This document shows, piece after piece, positions 6,961-13,286 of a stretch of 20,888 bases of DNA; the first letter of the stretch is position 1, and each line of letters starts with the position of its first letter. The DNA comes from a virus. Position numbers and translations under genes: made by a program. Under the pieces are notes generated by a model. The model was not told the DNA's origin. It did not search any database and worked only from the letters and a program-made list of their open reading frames with translations. The stretch lies in IMG/VR virus record IMGVR_UViG_3300032331_001817, positions 1 through 20,888 of that record; one strand, written 5' to 3'.

Positions 6961-7079
6961 TTTATGCTCTGGTCCTATTAGCGGCCATCGAGTACAGATG
7001 CGTCAAATGGACATGGACTGGTGATGTCTACAACCGCAGAGTTGTATGCATTAAGTGGGAAAAGATTGAACGGAAGTAA
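6957..7079 (+). CDS. 40-residue small protein with hydrophobic N-terminus
   Basis: This ORF starts at an ATGA overlap with the preceding peptide (6957-6960) and stops at 7077-7079, two bases before the next gene. It encodes IYALVLLAAIEYRCVKWTWT followed by GDVYNRRVVCIKWEKIERK. The short hydrophobic N-terminus followed by a polar, basic domain with the W-T-G-D-V-Y-N-R-R-V-V pattern resembles very small phage proteins found near lysis genes, but I know no function. Gene packing and the conserved-looking C-terminal half support a real gene. Confidence 0.58.
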   Translation: MIYALVLLAAIEYRCVKWTWTGDVYNRRVVCIKWEKIERK

Positions 7080-7081
7080 TC

Positions 7082-7573
7082 ATGGACCCGATGTTAGCCC
7101 TTGCAGGAATACAAAACGCCATTAGCATGGTCAAGAAGGCCAGCAAGGTGGCCAATGACTTAGGCTCTCTTGCCCCAATGATTGGCAAGATGTTCGATGC
7201 CAAGAGTGCGGCCACCAAGGCACTGATCGAAACAAAGAAGAGCAAGGGTTCCAACATGGGGACCGCCCTCCAGATTGAGATGGCACTGGAGCAGGCCAGA
7301 GCCTTTGAGGAAGAGCTGAAGATGCTCTTTATGACCACCGGCAAGGTCGATGTCTGGAACAAGATCAAGGCCCGTCAGGACCAGATGGACATCGATGATG
7401 CAAGAGAACTGAGGTCTTTAGAGAAGGCAGAGAAGGCGGCCAAAAAGAAAGAAGCTGAGATGCAAGAGCTGGCCATCATCATTGGCGGTGTGGCATTTGT
7501 CTTGTTCTTGGTGGCCATTGGCATCAATGAGTTGATGGACTTTTGTGCTACCACCAAAAGGTGTGGCCGGTGA
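7082..7573 (+). CDS. Phage protein with coiled coil and one C-terminal membrane helix
   Basis: This 163-residue protein starts MDPMLALAGIQNAISMVKKA, followed by a helical domain with a DLGSLAPMIGKMFDAKSAAT segment. A charged coiled coil (about residues 91-129, RELRSLEKAEKAAKKKEAEM) leads into one strong membrane helix (LAIIIGGVAFVLFLVAIGIN, about 130-151), and two cysteines lie in the last 10 residues. Proteins with this order, including the GxMxDAKSAA-like centre, occur in uncultured podoviruses near lysis or tail genes and have no proven role. It would be tail-anchored, with most of its mass on one side of the inner membrane. Its GTGA overlap with the next gene supports coupled translation. 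Confidence 0.62.
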   Translation: MDPMLALAGIQNAISMVKKASKVANDLGSLAPMIGKMFDAKSAATKALIETKKSKGSNMGTALQIEMALEQARAFEEELKMLFMTTGKVDVWNKIKARQDQMDIDDARELRSLEKAEKAAKKKEAEMQELAIIIGGVAFVLFLVAIGINELMDFCATTKRCGR

Positions 7574-7725
7574 ACGAGTACCAAAAGACCTTTGACCTGG
7601 CACTCAAGATATTTGTCTATGGGTGTGTGGCACTATGGTTTCTTGGTTTATTGAAATTCTTGCCTAATGACTTATCTGACAAAATTGTCAATTTATTGCT
7701 TGGTAGGATAGGATTAGGCAAATGA
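7570..7725 (+). CDS. 51-residue single-span membrane protein (GTG start)
   Basis: The probable start is GTG at 7570, sharing GTGA with the preceding stop. A longer reading from a TTG at 7543 would lie inside the previous gene and encodes an unlikely N-terminus. The protein reads NEYQKTFDLALKIFVYGCVA, then LWFLGLLKFLP, then a LSDKIVNLLLGRIGLGK amphipathic end. One membrane helix spans about residues 10-30. It ends in an ATGA overlap with the lipoprotein gene. I do not recognise the family; context suggests a lysis accessory or membrane factor. Confidence 0.6.
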   Translation: MNEYQKTFDLALKIFVYGCVALWFLGLLKFLPNDLSDKIVNLLLGRIGLGK

Positions 7726-7925
7726 GATATCTATTGCTTCTTTTATTGCTGACTGGCTGCGAAGACCGCTATCGGTACAAGTGCCAGAATCCTGACCATT
7801 TCCATGCACCAGAGTGCCAGAAGCCAAAGTGTCTATTCACTCAGCAGTGTCCAGAATATCTGGTCGCACCCATCTTGGAGAAACAAGTCAATGCAAACCA
7901 GCCAGAAGCCAAATCTAACCCCTGA
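7722..7925 (+). CDS. Small cysteine-rich lipoprotein
   Basis: This 67-residue protein has a textbook lipoprotein signal: basic start MRY, seven leucines (residues 4-10), then the lipobox L-T-G-C with Cys13 as the lipidated residue. Glu14 at the +2 position would favour outer-membrane sorting. The mature part has four more cysteines (21, 32, 37, 43) in a short Pro-rich region (C-QNPDHFHAPE-C-QKPK-C-LFTQQ-C-PEYL), enough for two disulfides in the periplasm. Small lipoproteins with this DRYRYxCQxP pattern occur in several phages, without an established role. The gene's 3' end overlaps the holin candidate by 35 bases. A complete Rz/Rz1 pair exists downstream, so this is probably not the o-spanin. 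Confidence 0.72.
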   Translation: MRYLLLLLLLTGCEDRYRYKCQNPDHFHAPECQKPKCLFTQQCPEYLVAPILEKQVNANQPEAKSNP

Positions 7926-8427
7926 CGAGATCGAGGTCAGAGTCTGGGGCTTTGTGGTCATTGCAGTCACTTGCATTCTTTGCTTCATTGTGGTGGCGCT
8001 TTTGTACTCAGTGACTTTTGTCACCCAGCCCATCAAATCAATGGCCCCCATTGACCAGGCTTATACAAAGATGCTGAACGACATTGTCTTGCTCATTGTT
8101 GGCGGCATTGGTGCGGTGATGGGTAAGAAGGCAGTGGGGACTGCTGCCAAGGCTTTTGGTGGTCAGCAGTCCATGCAGCCGATGGGCCAGTGCATAGGCC
8201 AGCCCATGCAAGGCTATGGCCAGCAATACGGCTACAGCAACAATCACGGCTTTAACGCAAAGACCAACGGCATCCCATCACAGCCATTTGGCGCCATGCC
8301 CACTTGGACCAATCCAGAGCTTGATGAGTCATGGACTCCTGGTCCACCACCAGACACGCCACCGGACCATCTTGAGGATGACCATGAGCGCGAGCAATTG
8401 GCAGCTGCCAGACAGGAGTCAGAATGA
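7891..8427 (+). CDS. Putative two-helix holin with long Gln/Pro-rich cytoplasmic tail
   Basis: This 178-residue protein begins MQTSQKPNLTPDEIEVRVWG. One membrane helix follows (FVVIAVTCILCFIVVALLYS, ~20-40), then a loop with QPIKSMAPIDQAYTKMLND and a second helix (IVLLIVGGIGAVMG, ~64-78). Two closely spaced helices, with the second preceded by the APxDQAxxKxLxDIVLL pattern, suit small holin-type proteins placed before spanin and endolysin genes. The last ~95 residues are hydrophilic and rich in Gln, Gly and Pro, unusually long for a holin. I chose the ATG at 7891 because longer in-frame starts (from 7804) lie entirely in the lipoprotein gene and encode no plausible N-terminus. The stop overlaps the Rz start (ATGA). 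Confidence 0.6.
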   Translation: MQTSQKPNLTPDEIEVRVWGFVVIAVTCILCFIVVALLYSVTFVTQPIKSMAPIDQAYTKMLNDIVLLIVGGIGAVMGKKAVGTAAKAFGGQQSMQPMGQCIGQPMQGYGQQYGYSNNHGFNAKTNGIPSQPFGAMPTWTNPELDESWTPGPPPDTPPDHLEDDHEREQLAAARQESE

Positions 8428-8903
8428 TGTTTGGAATACCACTCCCTTGGATTGCATTTGCTGTGGGCATTGCCCTGCTTGGCTCATACAAAGGCGGCTA
8501 TCACTTTGGCTGGACAGACAGGGACAATGACATGAAGATTGCCATTGCCAAAAAGAATGATGAGGCCAGAGCCAAAGAGGCAGAGCTTGGCACTAAGTTG
8601 ATTGATCAGGAAACGAAACTCAGAAAGGCCCAAGATGATATTGTCAAGAAACAGTCTGCTATGCATGAGCTTGCTAGGACTGGCCGGCTGCGGCTCCCAA
8701 CCCCAAGTTGTCCACAAGCCGGTCCAAGTTCCACCATTGCCACTGGAAATCCACAACCCAGCGATCCCCCTCAAGCCGAATCTGAGCGACAGGTTATTGA
8801 AGCTCTTATCGACCTCGCAGCCGATGGAGACAAAGCAATCACCAAGCTCAACGCCTGCGTCAGCGCCTACAACGAAGTGAGGAGCATAGTCAATGGTCAA
8901 TAG
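8424..8903 (+). CDS. Rz: Rz-like inner-membrane spanin subunit
   Basis: This 159-residue protein has the spanin layout: a short hydrophobic N-terminal anchor (GIPLPWIAFAVGIALLG, ~4-20), then a long charged periplasmic coiled coil (residues ~32-85). RLRLPTPSCPQ, the Arg-rich/Cys motif common to Rz proteins of beta- and gammaproteobacterial phages, follows. The C-terminal helix contains KLNACVSAYNEV, another Rz hallmark. It would sit in the inner membrane and join the outer-membrane lipoprotein Rz1 to fuse the membranes in the last step of lysis. Rz1 is encoded wholly within this gene in the +1 frame. The start is the ATG at 8424 (or 8427), and the end overlaps the endolysin gene by 11 bases. 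Confidence 0.88.
   Translation: MMFGIPLPWIAFAVGIALLGSYKGGYHFGWTDRDNDMKIAIAKKNDEARAKEAELGTKLIDQETKLRKAQDDIVKKQSAMHELARTGRLRLPTPSCPQAGPSSTIATGNPQPSDPPQAESERQVIEALIDLAADGDKAITKLNACVSAYNEVRSIVNGQ
8635..8880 (+). CDS. Rz1: Rz1-like outer-membrane spanin lipoprotein, nested in Rz
   Basis: This 81-residue protein lies entirely within the Rz gene in the +1 frame. It has an o-spanin signature: a short signal (MILSRNSLLCMSLLGLAGC), lipobox L-A-G-C with Cys19, and a proline-rich mature part (VVHKPVQVPPLPLEIHNPAI and on). After signal cleavage, 63 residues remain. I chose the ATG at 8635, which has AAAGG about eight bases upstream. Earlier starts in the frame, from 8602, add 11 residues of charged sequence before the signal, and the ATG at 8665 would leave too short a signal. 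It should act in the outer membrane, binding the Rz C-terminus across the periplasm. Confidence 0.88.
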   Translation: MILSRNSLLCMSLLGLAGCGSQPQVVHKPVQVPPLPLEIHNPAIPLKPNLSDRLLKLLSTSQPMETKQSPSSTPASAPTTK

Positions 8904-9486
8904 TGAGCAACTGGCCAAGCTGCACATTGGCCCAGAGTGGGTCGATGCGCTCAATGAGACTTTCCAGCGCTTTGACATTTCAACGCCACTGCGCCAGGCT
9001 GCCTTTATTGGTCAGTGTGGCCATGAGTGCGGTAATTTCAAAGTGCTGCAAGAGAATCTCAATTACAGGGCAGAGGCTTTGCAAAAGCTATGGCCCAAGC
9101 GCTTTGACGCGGCCAAGGCCCAAGCCTGCGCTAGAAATCCAAAACTCATTGCCACGACTGTTTACTCGAATCGTATGGGCAACCGAGATGAGGCTTCTGG
9201 GGATGCCTGGCGTTTTATTGGAAGAGGCTGCATCCAGCTGACTGGCTCTAGCAATTACTATCATGCTGGCCAAGCGCTAGGTGTGGACCTGATCATGCAG
9301 CCGGAGTTGGTGGCCACGCCCCAGTATGCTGCGCTGACTGCCGGATGGTTCTGGGACACCCACAAGCTCAACCAGTATGCAGACAATCAAGACTATAAGA
9401 CCATGACCAAAAAGATCAATGGCGGGTTTATTGGCCTAGACGACAGGATCAAACACATCAACCATGCACTGTCTGTCCTGACATAA
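8893..9486 (+). CDS. GH19-type endolysin (chitinase-like muramidase)
   Basis: This 197-residue protein is a single-domain GH19-like lysin that would cut the glycan chains of peptidoglycan. The AAFIGQCGHECGNFK segment carries the catalytic Glu45. NRMGNRDEASGDAWRFIGRG followed by CIQLTGSSNY is the typical GH19 core, and KKINGGFIGLDDR is the conserved end. There is no signal peptide or SAR helix, so it should depend on the holin for export. It shares 11 bases with the Rz end. An N-terminal SEQLAKLHIGPEWVDALNET helix is common in this family and is not a separate binding domain. Confidence in family is high; the exact bond cleaved is family knowledge, not read from sequence. Confidence 0.9.
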   Translation: MVNSEQLAKLHIGPEWVDALNETFQRFDISTPLRQAAFIGQCGHECGNFKVLQENLNYRAEALQKLWPKRFDAAKAQACARNPKLIATTVYSNRMGNRDEASGDAWRFIGRGCIQLTGSSNYYHAGQALGVDLIMQPELVATPQYAALTAGWFWDTHKLNQYADNQDYKTMTKKINGGFIGLDDRIKHINHALSVLT

Positions 9487-9493
9487 TTGCTCT

Positions 9494-10144
9494 ATGGCCA
9501 CCAAGCAGCAACAATTAGAGACTCCATCGATACCGAGTCTGGGTTTCCCCCCAGAGGCGTATGAGCGCAGGCACTTGAATGAGAACTACAGCTCATTGAA
9601 TGGGTACTTTAGAAAGCTGACCACAGTGCTAGGGTCTCTGTTTGGACCAAGGGGCGGAAAGTTTATGAATAACCCCTATGGGGCATTCCAAGACTCAACT
9701 GACCAGGTGGCTGCCAACACCACCACGGCCTATGCGATCACATTTAACACGACAGACTTTTCCAATGGCGTGACAATTGCCAGTGGGTCCAGAATCACTG
9801 TGGCCGATGCCGGAATCTGGAACTTGCAGTTTTCCATTCAGTTTATAAACACGACAAATGCTTCTCAGGATGTGGATGTCTGGTTTCGGGTCAATGGCAC
9901 AAATGTGGCCAACTCAAACAGCCGATTTGGCTTTGCACCCAGAAAGGGTTCTGGGGACCCGTATCACACCATTGCTGCCATCAATTACTTTGTGAGCTTG
10001 AATGCCAATGACTATGTTGAGATAATGTGGAGGCCAACCGATGTCGGTGTCTCGATTGAGCAATACCCTGCCGGAACAACCCCCACACGGCCAGCAGTCC
10101 CATCAGCCATTGTCACAATGAGCTTTGTCTCAAACATTACCTAA
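9494..10144 (+). CDS. Virion protein with C1q/TNF-like jelly-roll domain
   Basis: This 216-residue protein has an N-terminal segment (LGFPPEAYERRHLNENYSSL with FRKLTTVLGSLFG, residues ~15-50) and then a beta-sandwich. The sandwich includes GAFQDSTDQVAANTTTAYAI, then SRITVADAGIWNLQFSIQF, DVWFRVNGTNVANS, AAINYFVSLNANDYVEIMW and a final TMSFVS strand. This order is typical of C1q/BclA-like jelly rolls, often used in phages for head decoration, short fibres or receptor binding. No coiled coil is present, so trimer formation would rest on the jelly roll. It starts only eight bases after the endolysin stop. I infer a virion role from the fold and from the structural genes downstream. Confidence 0.65.
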   Translation: MATKQQQLETPSIPSLGFPPEAYERRHLNENYSSLNGYFRKLTTVLGSLFGPRGGKFMNNPYGAFQDSTDQVAANTTTAYAITFNTTDFSNGVTIASGSRITVADAGIWNLQFSIQFINTTNASQDVDVWFRVNGTNVANSNSRFGFAPRKGSGDPYHTIAAINYFVSLNANDYVEIMWRPTDVGVSIEQYPAGTTPTRPAVPSAIVTMSFVSNIT

Positions 10145-10152
10145 ACACTGCC

Positions 10153-11631
10153 ATGTACATACCCCTCAAACTCCCCCCAGGCATTTACAGAAACGGCACT
10201 GAGTACCAGGCGGCTGGCCGGTGGTATGACGCAAATCTGGTGCGCTGGTACGAGAACACTTTGCGGCCCATGGGTGGCTGGAGAAAGCGCTCATCGACCC
10301 AGATCAGCGGAATGTGCCGAGGCTTCTTGAGCTGGCGCGACAATAGCGCGACACGTTTTACCGGCATTGGCACGCACACCAAGCTCTATGCCATGAGCGA
10401 GTCTGGCACGATCAAGGAAATCACGCCAAGCGGGTTTACAGCCGGTGTGGCTGATGCCATTGTCAAGACGGGTTATGGTTACAGTGACTATGGCAAATTC
10501 AGCTATGGTGTGGCCAGACCAGATTTGGGTGCAATCACTCCGGCCACCACATGGTCAATGGACACATGGGGCCAGTATTTGATTGCTTGCTCCAATGCCG
10601 ATGGCAAGCTCTATGAGTGGCAATTGGGTTTCACAACCCCTACACTCGCAGCTGTCATCACCAATGCACCAACGAGCAACAAGGCGGTCATGGTGACTGC
10701 CGAGCGCATCATGTTTGCCCTTGGCGCTGGTGGAAACCCACGCAAGGTCCAATGGTGCGACCAAGAGAACAATACAGTCTGGACACCAGCAGCCGACAAC
10801 CAGGCAGGCGACTATGAACTTGCAACGCCTGGCACACTGCTGGCCGGCAAACGGGTCAAGGGTATAAACCTCTTGTTTACAGATGTCGATGTCCATACGG
10901 CCCAGTATGTTGGCGCTCCATTTGTCTATGGCTTTGAGAAGGCTGGAAGCGGCTGCGGTCTCATTTCGGCCCAAGCAGTGGCCGCGATTGACACTGCGGC
11001 CATTTGGATGAGCAAGGCAGGCTTTTGGATTTATGACGGATATGTCAAGCCACTGCCAAGCGATGTGTCCGACTATGTCTTTGGCAATATGAACTTCAAT
11101 CAGTCATCCAAGGTCTATGCGGTCCACAACAGCCAATATGGTGAGATTTGGTGGTACTACCCAAGCAGTGGCAGCAATGAGAATGACAGCTACTGCACTT
11201 TCAACTACAGAGAAAACCACTGGAACATAGGATTGTTGGCCAGAACTGCTGGCACTGATGCCGGAGTGTTTACCAACCCAATGGCCGTGTCCACTGATGG
11301 TTATGTCTATGAGCATGAGGTTGGCTTTGCTTATGACAGCGCCAGCGTCTACGCTGAGTCTGGGCCAGTGCAATTGGGCAATGGCGACAACATCATGTCG
11401 GTCAGGCAAGTTGTCCCAGATGAGCAGACACTGGGGGAGGCGGTGGTCTCATTCAAAACTCGAAATTACCCCACTGGGACACAATCCACATTTGGGCCAT
11501 ACACGGCAGCCAACCCGACTGATGTCCGGTTTGCAGCTCGCCAGGTCAATGTGAAGGTGACTGGTGCGGTATTGGCCGACTGGCGAATTGGGGTGATGAG
11601 GCTTGATGCTATTCCCTCTGGAAAGCGATGA
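10153..11631 (+). CDS. Putative tail-tube/nozzle or stopper protein
   Basis: This 492-residue protein starts MYIPLKLPPGIYRNGTEYQA, then GRWYDANLVRW and GGWRKRS. That is a common opening of large podovirus structural proteins that form the tail tube or nozzle below the adaptor (P22 gp10/T7 gp12 type role). The remainder has blade-like beta repeats: TKLYAMSESGTIKEI, WGQYLIACSNADGKLYEW, VTAERIMFALGAGGNPRKV, SKAGFWIYDGYVKPLP, YGEIWWYYPSSGS and DGYVYEHEVGFAYD. These suggest a beta-propeller core. The end (VRFAARQVNVKVTGAVLADW) is a beta-rich final domain. It is coupled to the next gene by ATGA. The structural role is firm by context; the exact subunit name is less certain. Confidence 0.65.
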   Translation: MYIPLKLPPGIYRNGTEYQAAGRWYDANLVRWYENTLRPMGGWRKRSSTQISGMCRGFLSWRDNSATRFTGIGTHTKLYAMSESGTIKEITPSGFTAGVADAIVKTGYGYSDYGKFSYGVARPDLGAITPATTWSMDTWGQYLIACSNADGKLYEWQLGFTTPTLAAVITNAPTSNKAVMVTAERIMFALGAGGNPRKVQWCDQENNTVWTPAADNQAGDYELATPGTLLAGKRVKGINLLFTDVDVHTAQYVGAPFVYGFEKAGSGCGLISAQAVAAIDTAAIWMSKAGFWIYDGYVKPLPSDVSDYVFGNMNFNQSSKVYAVHNSQYGEIWWYYPSSGSNENDSYCTFNYRENHWNIGLLARTAGTDAGVFTNPMAVSTDGYVYEHEVGFAYDSASVYAESGPVQLGNGDNIMSVRQVVPDEQTLGEAVVSFKTRNYPTGTQSTFGPYTAANPTDVRFAARQVNVKVTGAVLADWRIGVMRLDAIPSGKR

Positions 11632-11996
11632 GTGACCAAGAACATTTGGAGAGGCTACGCCACCATGTGGAGGCGGCATTAGAATACTCTGGAGGCACAC
11701 ATAATTTTGACGATGTCACTGAGATGGTCGAGGGTCACAGATTGCAGCTGTGGCCGGCCAAGGACTCGGTGGTATTGACAGAGATCATTGTCTACCCACG
11801 ACTGAAGTGTTTGCATTACTTCTTGGCTGGTGGCGACCTAGATGAACTCTCACGGATGAGACCATTGATCGAATCCTGGGGCAAATCTGTTGGTTGCACC
11901 AGGGTGACTTTGGCAGGCCGAAGAGGCTGGGCAAAGACATTTTTGAAAGACGAAGGTTACAGCCCACAATGGTCTGTAATGGCAAAGGAACTTTAG
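11628..11996 (+). CDS. Small GNAT-like protein in the structural module
   Basis: This 122-residue protein has a compact alpha/beta layout. A helix (HLERLRHHVEAALEYSG) is followed by strands LQLWPAKDSVVLTEIIVYPR and KCLHYFLAGGDLDEL, then a helix (RMRPLIESWGKSVGCTRVTL) and AGRRGWAKTFLKDEGYSPQW. The RRGWxxxLxxxGY ending resembles the final strands of GNAT acetyltransferases. Small proteins of this kind, annotated GNAT-like or unknown, sit between nozzle and ejection genes in several podoviruses. The usual GNAT acetyl-CoA loop (Q/RxxGxG/A) is not obvious, so it may be inactive and structural. It begins in the ATGA overlap at 11628-11631. Confidence 0.55.
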   Translation: MSDQEHLERLRHHVEAALEYSGGTHNFDDVTEMVEGHRLQLWPAKDSVVLTEIIVYPRLKCLHYFLAGGDLDELSRMRPLIESWGKSVGCTRVTLAGRRGWAKTFLKDEGYSPQWSVMAKEL

Positions 11997-12005
11997 GGGA
12001 TACAT

Positions 12006-13277
12006 ATGGCAATTTCAGCAGCACTGAATTACGCGCTCAATAATGGGATGACCCAAGAGCAATTTGATAAAAGAATTTTTGATGCGGTACTTGCTGCCCA
12101 GCAGCCTGGCTCTACTACAACCAATGCGATGCTGCGATCTGAGATGGACCGGCTTGGTATATCTACAGAAGATGTGGCGCGTGCCACTGGCGTGACGACT
12201 CAGAGTGTCCAAGATATATACAACACTGCACTGCCAAAAACAAATGCCGAATTGATTGCTGATGCTGCGGCTGATGCAGAGCTTGCAGCCCGTACAGCCA
12301 GAGACACGACAGCGTCGGCAGCCACTATTGCTGCGGCCAATGCAGCGGCAACGGCATCACAAGGTCTTTTGAGTACAGCTGATAAAACGGCTGCGGCCAC
12401 GGCAGCGGCTGCACTTGCGGTCCAGCAAAAAGCTGCGGCTGATGCGCTGATTGCTTCTAATGCCAAAGCGGCTGCGGATGCCAAGGCGGCTGCTGATGCC
12501 AAGGCCATTGTGGATGCAAGAGCAGCTGCGGATGCTAAAGCCATTGCAGATGCCAAAGCAGCTGCTGCACTGAAAACAACTAGCACCACTCAAACAGGCT
12601 TAAATGCCAAACTTGAGGCTGCCTATAAAGCTGGCGACATTGCCTTGCTCAATAGTCTCTTGGCACAGAATCAGGTGACATCAGCGCAAGCCAAAAATAT
12701 GTTCAACCTGACAGATGCTGACTTGTCATGGATTCAGAACAATGCTGGTGGCAAGTTTTACACACCAGCAACGGCAGCGCCTGGTGCGAACATGGGCATT
12801 GGCGGCTCATTTGCCAACTTCCAATCAATCCCCATTGGCGCTCAATACAACCCTGCTGTGACAGCTGGTGGTGCATCCCCATACTCTCAGATCATGGGCC
12901 AGATGAGACCATTCACAAACCCTTACCAAAATGTCGCAACTAACACCCCAATGGGTGGATATGACCCAGGGCTGTATGACCGCATTGAGGCTGCCAATGT
13001 TGCAAAAACAATTGCAACTCAAGAGGCAGACAGACTGGCAGCAACCCAAACAGGGATGGAGCAAAGCAGCACTGGTGGATTGGCCGGTGGCGGCATGGTC
13101 CATGGCGGTCTCATGTTTGGCATGAATCCTCCTGGTCCAGATGATGGCGCTGTCAATCTTGATCTTGGCGAATATGTGGTCAAGAAGTCAGCAGTCAATA
13201 AGTATGGCCGTGGACTTCTGGACATGATCAATGAGGGCAAAGTGCCTGCCAAGAAAATGAAATCTTTACTCGGATAA
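12006..13277 (+). CDS. Putative internal virion/ejection protein with Ala-rich coil and HTH-like motifs
   Basis: This 423-residue protein has four visible parts. The N-terminal helical domain (1-75) contains an HTH-like segment at 49-73 (ISTEDVARATGVTTQSVQDI). An Ala-rich coiled coil (~80-190) includes six exact hexad units AKAAAD-type at 153-188. A second HTH-like segment lies at 223-243 (QVTSAQAKNMFNLTDADLSW), followed by a Gly/Pro/Asn-rich linker. The conserved end, PGPDDGAVNLDLGEYVVKKS then AVNKYGRGLLDMINEGKVP, recurs in phage internal or tail-tip proteins. Position and composition point to a protein stored in the head and ejected with the DNA, or a tail-hub subunit. The small helical motifs are unlikely to be sequence-specific regulators here. 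Confidence 0.6.
   Translation: MAISAALNYALNNGMTQEQFDKRIFDAVLAAQQPGSTTTNAMLRSEMDRLGISTEDVARATGVTTQSVQDIYNTALPKTNAELIADAAADAELAARTARDTTASAATIAAANAAATASQGLLSTADKTAAATAAAALAVQQKAAADALIASNAKAAADAKAAADAKAIVDARAAADAKAIADAKAAAALKTTSTTQTGLNAKLEAAYKAGDIALLNSLLAQNQVTSAQAKNMFNLTDADLSWIQNNAGGKFYTPATAAPGANMGIGGSFANFQSIPIGAQYNPAVTAGGASPYSQIMGQMRPFTNPYQNVATNTPMGGYDPGLYDRIEAANVAKTIATQEADRLAATQTGMEQSSTGGLAGGGMVHGGLMFGMNPPGPDDGAVNLDLGEYVVKKSAVNKYGRGLLDMINEGKVPAKKMKSLLG
12462..12569 (+). repeat. Six tandem 18-bp units encoding an Ala/Asp/Lys hexapeptide
   Basis: Codons from 12462 to 12569 encode AKAAAD, AKAAAD, AKAIVD, ARAAAD, AKAIAD and AKAAAA. A hexad period is not a regular 7-residue coiled coil; it would give a single long helix with Lys and Asp in register, able to form i to i+4 salt bridges. 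DNA differs between units, so they are not a fresh slippage product. Confidence 0.9.
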
Positions 13278-13286
13278 GGTGGCGAT

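Noticed and set aside
7804-7890. N-terminal extension of the holin candidate
   Set aside because: It would add 29 residues encoded wholly within the lipoprotein gene with low-quality, Ser-rich sequence; the ATG at 7891 gives a sensible N-terminus before the first membrane helix.
12200-12589. Minus-strand Ala/Ser-rich open frame (129 codons)
   Set aside because: It is the antisense shadow of the Ala-rich coil in the ejection protein (GCx codons read backwards) and has no independent support.
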